DNA from: JACXTP01 sp963827905
GTDB lineage: Archaea; Thermoplasmatota; Thermoplasmata; Methanomassiliicoccales; UBA472
Direction of reading: 5' to 3'
NCBI GenBank assembly: GCA_963827905.1
Contig: CAWHCB010000013.1
Span: 49,560 to 113,559, forward strand
DNA: 64,000 bases
How positions within the stretch are numbered: the first letter of the stretch is position 1; each line of letters opens with the position of its first letter. This document shows, one piece after another, positions 8,095 through 18,600 of the stretch. The notes under the pieces were generated by a model. The model saw only the letters and a program-made list of their open reading frames with translations, did not search any database and was not told where the DNA came from. The translations under genes and the position numbers were made by a program.

Positions 8095-10578
8095 TCAGGT
8101 GGTGTTGATCATCCATTTCACTTTTTCCATCTGGGGGTAATTGAAAATTCTCTCATAGATATGGTATGCTTTTTCGAACTGCTCAAGCGAGGATAATCGA
8201 TTGCCGACCCTCGCCAACGCCTCTCCATACCAAACTCGAGCCATGGCCTCCAGTAAAAGACCGTTTGGCGTATCCTTCATCAATTCGAACGAATCCTCAA
8301 ATGCCATCGAGCCATCAACCAATCGATCTTGGGTTGCCAGATATTTTCCTTTAGCTGCTAAATAAAAACAACGAGTAGTAGAATGAAGGCTCCAGTTGAT
8401 GCCCTTCTCGATTTGAGCCGCCTCATCATAAATCACTTTAGCCTCATCAAAATATTCATTTTTTAGGCACGCATAGAATACTCCAGTCAGACCTAGCAAC
8501 ATTGCATAGGGGGATTGGATCTCTTTTGCCGCTTCAAGACCATTCCTTGCTTCTATTAGGGCAGTTTTATGATCTCCTAGGGCATCGTATACCAATGAAC
8601 GATTAATGCTCGACCAACAAATATTTGCCAATTGGCCGGTCCTTTCACCGATATCGATGCTCTTGCTCAATCGCTCTACCGCCTCCCTCCAGTCCCCTAT
8701 ATGGAAATAAACCATTCCCGAGTAATAGCACGCTTCCATCTCCCCATAGAAACCTGGTGATTCTTCACTAATCCGCAATGCCTCATCCACCGATGCTAAC
8801 GCTTTTTCAATCTTCCCCTGAGTCAAATAAACGTCACCGAGATAACAGTACAAGCGTGCAGTAAGATCATCGTTCTCAGCCAACAAAGAAGAGGAGATAG
8901 CTTTAGTATAGCACCTCTCAGCCTCATCGAAGTTCCCTTGCCAAAGGAAGACGTTGGCACGAGTTCCCAAAATCTCTGCCAATTCGTTTGGGTTGTTTGA
9001 GGCGGCATCCTCAGCCATGTTCAATCTTTCAAGTACATTTTCCATCTCTCCTCTCAACAGGGAGATCTCTGCCAGGTACCTAAGGGCACGGGCATCAATC
9101 TTTTCGATGCCGCTGAAATCAATTATTTCTTTGATCTGTGCTTCTGCATCGACAAAATTTCCAATCTGGATGTTCGCATACGCTAGACCCATCTTTGCCC
9201 TGCTCCAATAAGCATTTTTTTCGGATTGGTTCTCTGCGATTTTTAAAATATTGATAAAATATGGAACAGCCTGGATGGCCGCCCCTTTGGCAACCAGTTC
9301 CTCTCCAGTACAAACCGCATATTTGACGTAACGGGAGTCGTCTTTCGCCTCAAAGAAATGGTAGGCTAGCAGAGCAGCTTTTTCTGGAAATTCTTTTTGT
9401 TCTAATGTCTCCCCAATCAAACGATGATACTCTGACCGTCTAGCTTTCGATATTGATTCATAAGTGATCTGACGGAAGATATGATGCCGGAATTGGTAAC
9501 CATCCGATATTTCAGCTATCAAACCGTACATACTCTCCATCCTGTCCAGTTCCTTAATGAGAATCAATGGTTGTAAATTGGATACCGTTTTAACCGTATC
9601 AACCTCAAAACGATAACCAACTACAGATGCTATTTCTAAAATGCGTCTCTGCTCCGGTTTCAATCCTTCCAATCTTCTCAGGATTATCTCTTTTATGGTG
9701 GGGGGGATCTCAAGACGTTTCCCTGGAGATATTCTCCACTCCCCTCCCATCATTTCGATTATTCTAGAATTTTTTAATATTTTAATCGTCTCAATTATAT
9801 ATAATGGATTACCTTCACACTCGAAAGCAACTCTCTCAATGACCTCCTTATTTGCATTACATCCTAACACGTCGCTAATTATCTCAGCAGTATCTTGAAT
9901 TTCCAACCCACCCAACTCGATCTCTTCGACCAATCCCTCCCTTCTCATCAATCTAAGAACATCAAATAACGAGTTGGTGTTCTGTCCTTCCAACGGTAAG
10001 ATTTCCTCTGTTCGATAGGTTCCAAGAATTAGTATTTTTTCGGATTTCACGTTCCTGGCCAAGAAGTGAAGTAATTGGACGCTTTGAGGATCAGCCCATT
10101 GTAGGTCCTCAATTCGAATAATCAAAGGTCTTAACCGACTCCTCTCTTTAACAAATTCCAAGGCTGCAAAAAGAATACGATCTGGGCTCCATGTTGTATC
10201 AATTACATGAGTTGATTCCTTATCGCTGCAAACATAGTTCTCTCCAAAAATCGTTTTTGTTTCCTTTACCTTATCTACAGCACCAATTATTTTTGGTAAT
10301 GGTTCTGATATATTAGCCTTGTTAAACGCCTCTATAAAGGGGAGATAGGGTAAAGGGATACCAGGTAAACAGCTACCCGATATACAAGAGCAATTAGTGC
10401 TCATTGCTCTCTCCAGGAATTCGTCAGCCAATCGAGATTTTCCGATACCGGCCTCTCCCGATATCAAAACTAACGTCCCCTTCCTGATCATCGTATTGCT
10501 GAGGTATGAAAAAAGGCGATCCCTTTCATCGATTCTTCCCACAAAACGATTAGGGACGTTCGTTTTAGTTAACATCAT
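8095..10578 (-). CDS. STAND-type AAA ATPase with C-terminal TPR array
   Basis: An intact 827-residue protein. The N-terminal NTPase has RFVGRIDERDRL, Walker A GEAGIGKS (41-48) and Walker B LIIRIEDLQWAD (152-163), matching the AAA_16/MalT-like signal-transduction ATPases. A helical bundle follows, and from about residue 380 onwards the sequence is made of tetratricopeptide-like helix pairs. Such proteins act as ATP-switched scaffolds or regulators, sometimes with a DNA-binding or cyclase domain, neither of which is present here. The gene is clearly AT-richer than the flanks (about 37-40 percent GC in lines I counted) and is the largest gene of the anomalous block. Met1 or Met2 could be the start. 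A role in defence or signalling is only inference. Confidence 0.8.
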   Translation of the reverse strand: MMLTKTNVPNRFVGRIDERDRLFSYLSNTMIRKGTLVLISGEAGIGKSRLADEFLERAMSTNCSCISGSCLPGIPLPYLPFIEAFNKANISEPLPKIIGAVDKVKETKTIFGENYVCSDKESTHVIDTTWSPDRILFAALEFVKERSRLRPLIIRIEDLQWADPQSVQLLHFLARNVKSEKILILGTYRTEEILPLEGQNTNSLFDVLRLMRREGLVEEIELGGLEIQDTAEIISDVLGCNANKEVIERVAFECEGNPLYIIETIKILKNSRIIEMMGGEWRISPGKRLEIPPTIKEIILRRLEGLKPEQRRILEIASVVGYRFEVDTVKTVSNLQPLILIKELDRMESMYGLIAEISDGYQFRHHIFRQITYESISKARRSEYHRLIGETLEQKEFPEKAALLAYHFFEAKDDSRYVKYAVCTGEELVAKGAAIQAVPYFINILKIAENQSEKNAYWSRAKMGLAYANIQIGNFVDAEAQIKEIIDFSGIEKIDARALRYLAEISLLRGEMENVLERLNMAEDAASNNPNELAEILGTRANVFLWQGNFDEAERCYTKAISSSLLAENDDLTARLYCYLGDVYLTQGKIEKALASVDEALRISEESPGFYGEMEACYYSGMVYFHIGDWREAVERLSKSIDIGERTGQLANICWSSINRSLVYDALGDHKTALIEARNGLEAAKEIQSPYAMLLGLTGVFYACLKNEYFDEAKVIYDEAAQIEKGINWSLHSTTRCFYLAAKGKYLATQDRLVDGSMAFEDSFELMKDTPNGLLLEAMARVWYGEALARVGNRLSSLEQFEKAYHIYERIFNYPQMEKVKWMINTT

Positions 10579-10735
10579 AAGTAATATCCGGAATACTTTT
10601 ATTAAACATGTGATGGTAAAATGAGCAAATAGTAACTTAAGGATTAAAAAATTAATTAAAAATTTTTACGAAACACAAAAACATCAAATAATAGGGATGG
10701 GTATTTTTCAATAAGAAACTAGGGGGGGTTATACT
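10579..10735. promoter_or_regulatory. AT-rich divergent intergenic region
   Basis: This 157-nt gap between the divergent ATPase and Cys-rich genes is extremely AT-rich, with candidate TATA elements near 10595 and 10645-10665. Just before the downstream start codon lies an AGGGGGGG run at about 10722-10729, which can serve as the ribosome binding site for the gene at 10736. I see no RNA gene in it. Confidence 0.5.
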
Positions 10736-11302
10736 ATGGATAGATTGAGGAAAGAGCTTAAGGATATTATCGATGAGCAAATTAAGTTTCTGCAGGACAA
10801 AGGGATCGATGTAACAGGCATCGATTTCTTTGTCGACTATGGAGATTTCGACTCTGAGGATATTTGTCATCTGCTCCATCTTGTGAAGTCATTTGATGAA
10901 ATGGTACTCAACGGAGTTGATTTTAATCACTGTTTGATATCCTATAAAGGAAAGCGCTTCCTTTTCTACAATGCGCGATTGAATTTGATGAAGTTTTCAT
11001 CTCCAAGCCCATATGTGTTAACCCTTAGGAAACCCACAAGTCCGGAAACAATTGAAATTCAAGCAGGAATTGTTCCTCTGGCCATCCCAACAAAATGCAA
11101 CTCAGGACACACCTTGGTCACAGCACCGAACGGGAACAAGGTTTGTCCTTATGCCACCCACGGATCTGATTATTGGTATTGCACAACCTGTGGGACTGTC
11201 CGATCAGGCACCAACATCACCCATGATGCTGGCGGAGACAGTGCGACCTGTCGTTGTAACGGTTCTCCGAATAGTTGCACGAAGATTAAGGGAAGATATT
11301 GA
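10736..11302 (+). CDS. Hypothetical cysteine-rich protein, 188 residues
   Basis: I do not recognise this protein. The first 110 residues are soluble alpha/beta, beginning MDRLRKELKDIIDEQ. The last 70 residues are a probable metal-binding module with Cys121, His125, Cys137, Cys149-x2-Cys152, Cys172-x-Cys174 and Cys181, spaced like a zinc ribbon with an added knuckle. There is no signal peptide. It lies 31 nt upstream of a secreted metalloprotease on the same strand and in the same AT-rich block, so the two may be cotranscribed. A G-rich Shine-Dalgarno sequence precedes the ATG. Function unknown. Confidence 0.6.
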   Translation: MDRLRKELKDIIDEQIKFLQDKGIDVTGIDFFVDYGDFDSEDICHLLHLVKSFDEMVLNGVDFNHCLISYKGKRFLFYNARLNLMKFSSPSPYVLTLRKPTSPETIEIQAGIVPLAIPTKCNSGHTLVTAPNGNKVCPYATHGSDYWYCTTCGTVRSGTNITHDAGGDSATCRCNGSPNSCTKIKGRY

Positions 11303-11333
11303 TCGGGAGAGGATTGATTTGGCAACAGCAAAA

Positions 11334-14050
11334 ATGAGGAAAACCATCCTTCCTTCGGTAATTTCTATTCTCATTGTCACACTATTTTTTGCATCTGCGG
11401 TTGCCATGGCCATCCCCAACTCACAATATGGTCCGTCCAACGAAGGATCGTATGATGACTCCGGAATGAGCATGCCGATGGACATGGACAACTTGGTTAG
11501 ATCCAATCATCCTGTTCCTCAGAATTTCACATCTCTTCAAAGTGCAGTCCTCAATTTCTGAAAAAGATATTTCTTTAGACGCTGCTTTAGGGGAAAAGAG
11601 GAATTATTATACAGGTTGGTGGGGCAAATGGAGCCTGAATGTGACTGACCCGTCGGATTTCATGACTTTCACAAAGAGGGCCGAGTCATCCACATGCGAA
11701 ATCTGGGTAGCTGACGATCTGTCATTCATGCCAACAGACCCGAGAAACGATGATCCCCTCAAGATATCGATCTCCGATGACCAGTTAAAACTTCTAATGA
11801 AGGAATGGGATAAGAATATCTACCCCCGAATGTCAGATCAGCTCGGGTCGCCATTACCAAGGGATGGAATGGACGGTTCATGGGCAGAATGGGGATATCC
11901 AACATTTGAGACGGACGTTCCAGAACGAATCATGATCATGGTCTTTAACATAGTGGACGATTCATTTTGGGACGCATCCCTCCCGTTTTATGGGCAGGGG
12001 TTCTTTGATTATTATTGGCTCGAGGGCTACGATAGGAACATTATCCACATCAGTAGCTATGATTGGGCAGATAGACTTGGAGCGGATAAAGGGATTTATT
12101 CTTACCAGTATGAATATATTTTGACTCATGAATATGCTCACCTACTGCATAATGATCACAACACCTGGCAAGAATTGTTCATCGATGAAGGATGTGCTGA
12201 ATATGCCTGGTTGCTGATGGGGCACGGGGTCAATTACGTCCAATATGAGAAGATATCAGATTTCCTTGCCACCCCGGACAACTCACTTACAGTATGGTAT
12301 GACCAATGGGCGACCATGAATTTGGCCGATTATGGCGCTGCCTACTTGTTCGTTATCTATCTGGCCGATCATTTCGGAAACGAGATCGTGCGCGACCTGA
12401 TCGATACCAGTGGATCGGGGCATCGTTGCAGTGGACACGGCACTTCAAAAAAATGGCTATCCAGATTGGAGTTTCAATGAGGTCTTTAGATATTGGAGAA
12501 TTGCCAACCTGATTCACTCTGACGACGTCGGCGATGGTTGGTATAACTATCGCTCGATTGACCTATCATCTTCATCATTGGGAGCTCTTAGGATTTACGA
12601 TTATTCACACAAATCAATTCCCTGGATGGATTCAGCCGCAGAGGGCTTTGGGAATACGATCTCAAGGGGTGGTCTCGACACCGGGATATCGATTTTAGGT
12701 CCTTATGGAACGGATTATATCCACGTGACGAACAGTGGCAAGATATGGTCTACCTCCTTAGATCGAAGGGCGACCTCATTTAAATTCGATGGAGAGGATG
12801 TTATGCAGGGTTGGCAACGCCAACCTTGCCCAAAGATGCCCTTGGGTTGGGAAACAAAGAGTAATATGGCTTATTCAGCTCCTTGGCAGATCGATTATGA
12901 GGGGGTCCAATATCTAGACGCACACATCAAGGATCACGATTTCAATGCGATCGCTCAATCGAACAACCTTGATGATGAGCCGGTGGACGAGCTATTATTA
13001 ACACCTCAAATCAACGTGGAAGGAAAGACCGGGATAAGTCTGCAATTCGATTATTGGTATTATAGTGGATGGAGGGAATTCCCTAACGATCATCCAGACA
13101 GTTCGGCTGAGATCTTGTTATCTCTGGATGGGGGTGTGAATTTCAATCCAATATATACCTTGGAAAACACCTATGCCGAGTGGTATACTTCCATCATCAG
13201 TCTTGATGAATATTCATACCATTCCGATCTAAGAATTGCATTCCGATACTATGACAACAGCGAACCAGGGAATTGGGGGATGCTCTTCGTCGACAACGTA
13301 AAATTTCTTGAAACCCCAGACTCCTCATTATTCATCGAGGACTTCGATAATGATATTTTGGACACATGGTGGTCAGATACCGGCGACAGCGTCGATTATT
13401 CCCTTTTGGGAGAAGTGAACGTTCCAAGCACCTCTTCTTCACAACTTACCATCGAAACAATATGGAGGATGGAAACTCCATATGACGGCGGCCTCCTCGA
13501 AGTCTCTATCGATGGTGGTGTCAATTGGGAAGCATTATCCAATGAATACACTGTTGTTAACGAGGGTGAGGCATTAATGCCCGAAATTAATGACAGGCCA
13601 GTTTTAAATGGTGCGTACATGTGGACATCGTCCAATGAATGGGTGCGAATGAGCTACGATCTTACCCCTTACTCGGGCCTTCATGTCCTCTACCGATTCA
13701 GGTTGATAACGGACGATGCCTTCACGGATTGTGGATGGTTCATCAGGAATATATGGTTCAATGGTGAATTGGTGGATCCCAGCACCATGACCCCCACGCC
13801 ACATCCTAAGGATGACTGGATGGTGACGGTATATTTCCCCGCCTATCATGTCCCACACCGTCCCCATCTTCCAGCCAGGATAATAGAAATCGATCCAAAA
13901 GAGAGTGTGGAGACAGGGCTATTGAGATTGAGCAAATACTCGCAATATCCTGAAATGTACATCATAATCTCTGACACAATCGGACCGAACGACTATGGGT
14001 TTGGAATCATTGAAAAATCCAGTAAGTTAAAAATCGAAGGTCATGAATAG
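11334..14050 (+). pseudogene. Secreted gluzincin-type metalloprotease, immune-inhibitor-A-like (frameshifted)
   Basis: From ATG 11334 (MRKTILPSV) a signal peptide leads into a large extracellular protein of about 905 residues. The frame changes by +1 near 11555 and again near 12415. The catalytic part has HEYAH at 12126-12140, followed by DEGCAEYAW, giving two His and a downstream Glu as zinc ligands. After it come beta-sandwich domains with repeated Asp-rich strands (LSLDGG and VSIDGG type) and FVDNVKF-like motifs, reminiscent of M6-type protease C-terminal domains. No C-terminal membrane anchor is visible. The same EGxAE arrangement occurs in the surface protease at 3.5 kb, so the two may be distant relatives. 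Two single-base insertions would explain the breaks. The gene lies in the AT-rich block. Confidence 0.65.
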
Positions 14051-14074
14051 GAATCATTTCCAGTAAGAGAGATA

Positions 14075-14150
14075 TGGTGGGTCTGTCCAGATTTGAACTG
14101 GAGTCACCAGCACCCCAAGCTGGAAGGATACCAAGCTACCCCACAGACCC
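14075..14150 (-). tRNA. tRNA-Pro (GGG), CCA encoded
   Basis: The complement folds into a full cloverleaf. The acceptor GGGTCTG (14150-14144) pairs with CAGACCC (14085-14079). The anticodon arm is CCAGC-loop-GCTGG with loop TTGGGGT, giving anticodon GGG. The T arm contains GTTCAAATC. The discriminator is A at 14078, and CCA is encoded at 14077-14075. The 3' end faces the AT-rich block. Confidence 0.93.
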
Positions 14151-14179
14151 ATTGATAAAGGGGTTGAGTTTAAAGGGTT

Positions 14180-14372
14180 TCAACCGAGGGGTATGAGCTC
14201 CTCGAGCAGGTCCGAGTGCGATATGATCATGCGGCGGCAGCAGTAGCGCCTCAGACCGAGGTCGTCCAGCACTTCCTTCGGCGTCCTCTCCCATCTGCAC
14301 CCTCTTGACGAAGGTCTGATAGGAGGAACCGACCACCTTGCCGCACGTGAAACATCTCACCGGTATTATCAT
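14180..14372 (-). CDS. rpoN: DNA-directed RNA polymerase subunit N (one frameshift)
   Basis: This is the small zinc-binding RNA polymerase subunit equivalent to eukaryotic RPB10. The start MIIPVRCFTCGKVVGS carries the first Cys pair. After a net +1 base near 14295, the frame resumes with the invariant RRYCCRRM motif and ends EELIPLG at 14180. The reconstructed length of about 63 residues fits the family. It follows S9 by 4 nt in the classical L18e-L13-S9-RpoN order. RpoN is essential, so the single extra base is almost certainly a sequence error rather than a real mutation. Confidence 0.88.
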
Positions 14373-14376
14373 CTGC

Positions 14377-14778
14377 TCACCTGTAGCTCTTCTGCCTCTT
14401 CTTCCGAGCACCACGGCCCAGGGGCTTCTTCGGCAGCTTCCGGCGCACATCAGAGATGAGCATCGACCGGTCGTACTGCTTGAAGGCCCTTGCCAGCTCA
14501 TCGTCCTCGTAATAATCGACGATGGCCTTAGCGATTGCGGTCCGGGTGGCCTCGGCCTGACCCATGACGCCGCCGCCGGCGACCGACACATCGATGTCCA
14601 CCTTGGACGCTTTGTCCGGGATAAGAGCCAAGGGCTCCATGATCTTCATGCGGGCCAGCTCCGGCTGCCATGCCTCCACCGGGACCGAGTTGATCCTCAA
14701 TTTGCCGGATCCCTCGGTGATGGTGGCGCGGGCGACGGCGGTCTTCCGCTTTCCGCTCGTGTTGATGACTTTAACCAT
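14377..14778 (-). CDS. rps9: Small ribosomal subunit protein uS9
   Basis: An intact 133-residue archaeal S9. It opens VINTSGKRKTAVARATI, has the Gly-rich AGGGVMGQAEATR turn, and ends in the conserved basic tail RGARKKRQKSYR that reaches the P-site tRNA. It lies 4 nt downstream of L13 and 4 nt upstream of rpoN, so the four genes form one transcript. Confidence 0.97.
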   Translation of the reverse strand: MVKVINTSGKRKTAVARATITEGSGKLRINSVPVEAWQPELARMKIMEPLALIPDKASKVDIDVSVAGGGVMGQAEATRTAIAKAIVDYYEDDELARAFKQYDRSMLISDVRRKLPKKPLGRGARKKRQKSYR

Positions 14779-14782
14779 TGTA

Positions 14783-15208
14783 TCACCTCACCTTCGAACC
14801 AAGGGACTCAGCGATGTCCCCGATGGTGATGTACCTGCCAGTCGTGCTGCGCAACGCGGTCTCCACCTTCATCTTCTCAGAGCCGGTGAACTCCTCGGGT
14901 ACGCCCACATAGACCTTCAGGCGCTTGTAGGCGGCCCTTCCCATGGGCCGGTCGTAGGGCAGCATGCCCCTGACCATCCTCTTCAGGATGAGGTCCGCGC
15001 GCCTGGGGTAGAACGGACCGGAGTGCGAGTAGCCGCGGTCGCGCTTTGCCTTGTAGTTCTCCAGGATGTTGTCCCGGTCGCCAGTGACGATCGCCTTCTC
15101 GGCGTTGACTATGACGATGTCCTCTCCCTTGAGCAATTGGTGGGCCACGGTTGTCGCCAGACGACCGGCCACATGTTTCTCAGCATCATATACGATCATC
15201 CAATTCAC
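14783..15208 (-). CDS. rpl13: Large ribosomal subunit protein uL13
   Basis: A 141-residue L13 with HVAGRLATTVA, the GDRDNILENYK segment, and the conserved VRGMLPYDRPMGR stretch. The start codon overlaps the L18e stop by 4 nt (ATGA), which indicates translational coupling. An alternative internal start, at Met4 (MIVYDAEK), would also fit the family N-terminus. It sits in the large subunit as an early-assembly rRNA-binding protein. Confidence 0.97.
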   Translation of the reverse strand: MNWMIVYDAEKHVAGRLATTVAHQLLKGEDIVIVNAEKAIVTGDRDNILENYKAKRDRGYSHSGPFYPRRADLILKRMVRGMLPYDRPMGRAAYKRLKVYVGVPEEFTGSEKMKVETALRSTTGRYITIGDIAESLGSKVR

Positions 15209-15564
15209 CTCATGATCTTGACGCCGGAGCCGTTGGGGTTCTGCTTGACCAGTTCCATGATGGTCAGGTTGCTCCCGCCGGCCTCCGCGATGCCTTTCTT
15301 CGCGGAATCGGAGAAATCGTAAGCGGCCACAGTGATCTTCTTGCTTATGGCCCCTGCTCCCAGCACCTTGCCGGCGACGACCACTACGTCGCCGTCGGAG
15401 GTGAATCGCTCCAACTTGCTCAGGTTTACCTCTGCCCAGTTCCTTCTGGGCTTCTCCAAACGCAGAGCAATGTCTCGCCAGATGTCCGCACCGTTCTCCC
15501 TCGAGGACCTCTTCAGGTCGTCGACGAGGGTGACCAGGTTCGGATCGGTCTTCTTAAGTGTCAT
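15205..15564 (-). CDS. rpl18e: Large ribosomal subunit protein eL18
   Basis: A 119-residue archaeal L18e with TDPNLVTLVDDLKRSSRE, the VNLSKLERFTSDGD block and VVVAGKVLGAGAI, all family hallmarks. It is the first gene of the L18e-L13-S9-RpoN operon. A TATA box lies about 47 nt upstream. In many archaea RpoK, enolase and S2 follow RpoN, but here the operon stops at a tRNA-Pro. Confidence 0.97.
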   Translation of the reverse strand: MTLKKTDPNLVTLVDDLKRSSRENGADIWRDIALRLEKPRRNWAEVNLSKLERFTSDGDVVVVAGKVLGAGAISKKITVAAYDFSDSAKKGIAEAGGSNLTIMELVKQNPNGSGVKIMR

Positions 15565-15610
15565 AGTTCTGACTCTCCCGACATTGGTATCCGTCGCTAA
15601 TGGAGAGGGG

Positions 15611-15620
15611 TTTAATATAC
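15611..15620 (-). promoter_or_regulatory. TATA box of the L18e operon
   Basis: TTTAATATAC is an isolated AT-rich stretch in the GC-rich gap between the helicase stop and L18e, 47 nt before the L18e start. It is in the right place for the archaeal promoter of the ribosomal operon. Confidence 0.55.
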
Positions 15621-15660
15621 CTTTCCCATCGGGCGGACCGGGCTTTGGGCGAGGCCAGGC

Positions 15661-18600
15661 CTATTTTCTTTTCAACGCTTCCGGGTCCAGTCCGAAGGCC
15701 TTCATGTCCGCCTCGAGCTTCTGCATCACGTGGTCCCGGTCCCGCACCCATTCCTCGGACCAGAGGCGGACCAGCTTCCAGCTCAGATTGCCCAGCACGT
15801 CCGAGCGCAGGCGTTCCCGGTCCCGGGCGTTCTTCGCCTGGGCATAGGGCTCGCCGTCGCAGAGGATGCCCAGCACATACTTGTTCTTTACCTTGGGGTC
15901 CATGATGGCAAGGTCCACCCGGTAGGCGGAGGCACCCACCCGCCGGGCGACGGTATAGCCTCTCGCCTCCAACGCCTGCTGCACCGACTCCTCCAACCTC
16001 TGCCGCGACTTGGCCGCCTTGACGTCCTCGGGGGTGAGGGCCACCCTCTCCCCCTTGGCCCGGGCATAGTCGAGATAATCGCGCAGGAGCCTGAGGCCGC
16101 GCGGGCTGGAATCGTCCGTCTGGATGTCCTCCGGCATTATCGAGCTCACCACCTTCACCGCTTTTTTGGCCCGGGTTATGGCCACGTTCAACCTTCGGGC
16201 GCCGCCCTCCTGGTTCAAGGGCCCGAAGTTCATGGTCAGCTTGCCGCCCTCGTCCCTCCCGTAGCCGATGGAGAACACCATCACGTCCCGCTCGTCGCCC
16301 TGCACGTTCTCCAGGTTCTTCACGAAGAAGGGCTCGACGCCTTCGGTCTCCCAGATCTGCTCGATCTCCGGGCGGTCGCGGGCCACCAGCTTGGTCTTGT
16401 ACTCCAAGAGGTCGATGATGGCCTCCTGCTGGGCCTCGCTGAACGCCACCACCCCGATGGTGCGCTTCGGGTCCGCCAGGTAGAGCGCTATCACCAGCTC
16501 GGCCACCGCCGCCGCCTCGAAGCGGTTGTCCCTCTTCCCGCCCCGGTCATAGCGTCCGTCCGGGACATGGACGAACTCGATCCCGGCGTCCTTGCTGGAC
16601 GCGTCGGCGTTGGGGAAGGTCTGCAGCCGGTTCTCGTAGAAGTGGTAGTTCGAGAACGATATGAGCGACTCCTGGCGGGAGCGGAAGTGCCACATGAGCA
16701 TCTTCTGGCGCAGGCCGATGGTGCCGCACTCGTCCAGCACGCTCTCCAGGTCCATCTGCTCCTCCTCGTCGTACTCGCCCTGGGCCAACTTGTCGAAGAA
16801 CCGAGTCGGGGGCAGTTGTTTGTTGTCACCGACCACCACCACCTGGGCCCCGCGCATGATGCAGCACACCGCGTCCTCCGGCACGATCTGCGAGGCCTCG
16901 TCGAACACCACCAGGTCGAAACGCAGCCCGCCGTTCTGCGGCGGCACCAGGAACTGGCTGACCGATATCGGGCTCATGAGGAAACAGGGCTTGAGCGACT
17001 GCACCGCCGGACCGCCCTTGATGAGCAGTTCCCGCACTGGCGCCCGGCGCTTGCTGGCATACTGCTTCTTCAGGTACTCCGCCCCTTGGGTCCAGGCCAG
17101 GTCTGCCATGCGCATCCTCTCCCTCACCCGGGACTGGAGTATGGCGTTCACCCTCGTCCGCGCCATCTCGAGCTGTTGCCGGTCCATGTCCTGGAAGCGC
17201 CGCAGTCGGTCGTTCTGCTCGACCGGGTTGAACCGAGCAAGCAACGACTCCTGCTTGTAGAGCTCGTCCAACCAGAGCTGCCAGAAGCGGCGCAGGAACA
17301 AAGGCTCCAGGTCCCCCAGGTCGGCGTTGCGGCGCAAAACCTCATCGTAGAACGGCCCCAGCCCTTCCTCGGCGATCTGCTTGCGCACCGCCAGGTACTC
17401 CACCCACTCCCCCAGTCGGTCCCTCTCGCGCAACTTGATGTCGGCCCAGGCGCTCACATCCGTCAACGGCACGCTCTCGGCCGGTCTGCCCGAGAGGCGC
17501 AGCTCCCCGGACAGGAGGAACGCCCGCATCACCTTGTGGGAGCCGTCCCAGGTCTGCAGGGAGCGTTGAACGGCCTCGTTCATCTGGGCCAGCAACGGCT
17601 GGTGGGGGGAGCCCTCCTCGGCCACCGCCCTCCAGCGATCGTCGTAGCCTTCCAGGTTCATGAAGGCCTCGGCATACTCCAACCCCTCCGACACCTTGGC
17701 CAGGTCGGTGGCCCGGCCGGAGTTGTAGCGCCCCAACCAGGGAACGCCCTGCTCCAGCGCCTTGATGCCCCGTTGGCCATCCTGCAGCTCCCGGAGCTTC
17801 CTCAGGTCGGTCAAGGCCTGCTCGTAGCTGAACGTCCCGCTGGTGGAGAGCCCCTTCAAAGTGGCGCTGTCCTTGCGGAACCCGGAGTTGATCATGCGGA
17901 ACGCCCCGGAGTATTGCTTCTCGAAACGGTCCACCCATTCCGTCCCGTTCAGGTCGAACAGCTCCTTCTTGTAGCGTGAGGAGAGGTCCCGTTCCAGCTC
18001 GGGGACGCGTACCAGGGCGGACCGCCATCCGGCCACATCGCTCCCGATATCCCTTTATCTTGCCCCGGTCGAACCAGGCCGATGGCGGGGAGGGCGAACG
18101 CGCCGCCATCTGCAACAACGGGAGGAAGCGGCGCAGGGCGGTGACGTCCTGAGGGCCGGGCCAGACCGGTCGCCCCGCACAGTTCGGTCAATTCCTTGTC
18201 CAGTTGGTCCGAGGAACGGTCCAGGTCCTCCAAGGCGACCAACATCTCTCCCTGCTGGGCCAGGCTGAGCTCCTTCAGGTCCAGGTCGCGCCATGGGTGC
18301 TGTTCCCGCTTGGAGACCACCTCCCTCGAGGCGGCCAGTCGGCGCAACGTCGCCACGATCCGGTCCAGACGGGTCTGGTCCACGCCGAAGGGCTCCTTGA
18401 AATCGAAAACCAGTTGCTGATGGTCGTACAGCGATGCCAGCTCTCCATGCGCTTGGAAGGCGCTCATTCCCAGCGGCGAGCTCTTGCGATGCAACGCCAG
18501 CAGGTAGGAGTTGAGCTCGTTGCGAACGCCCTTGAGCTGGTTCAGGCGGTACTCCTCCGTGCCTTCCAGCTTGGCATCCGTGGCCTGCAGGGGACGGAGC

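Noticed and set aside
7500..14150. An att-site repeat of the tRNA-Pro 3' end marking an integrated element
   Set aside because: I looked for the tRNA 3' sequence near 6.9-7.8 kb and did not find it; no integrase is present either.
15730..17979. A 749-codon open frame on the plus strand opposite the helicase
   Set aside because: It mirrors the helicase frame in high-GC DNA, has no recognisable domain and is very rich in Leu, Val, His and Gln, as antisense shadows are. The minus-strand helicase has clear motifs.
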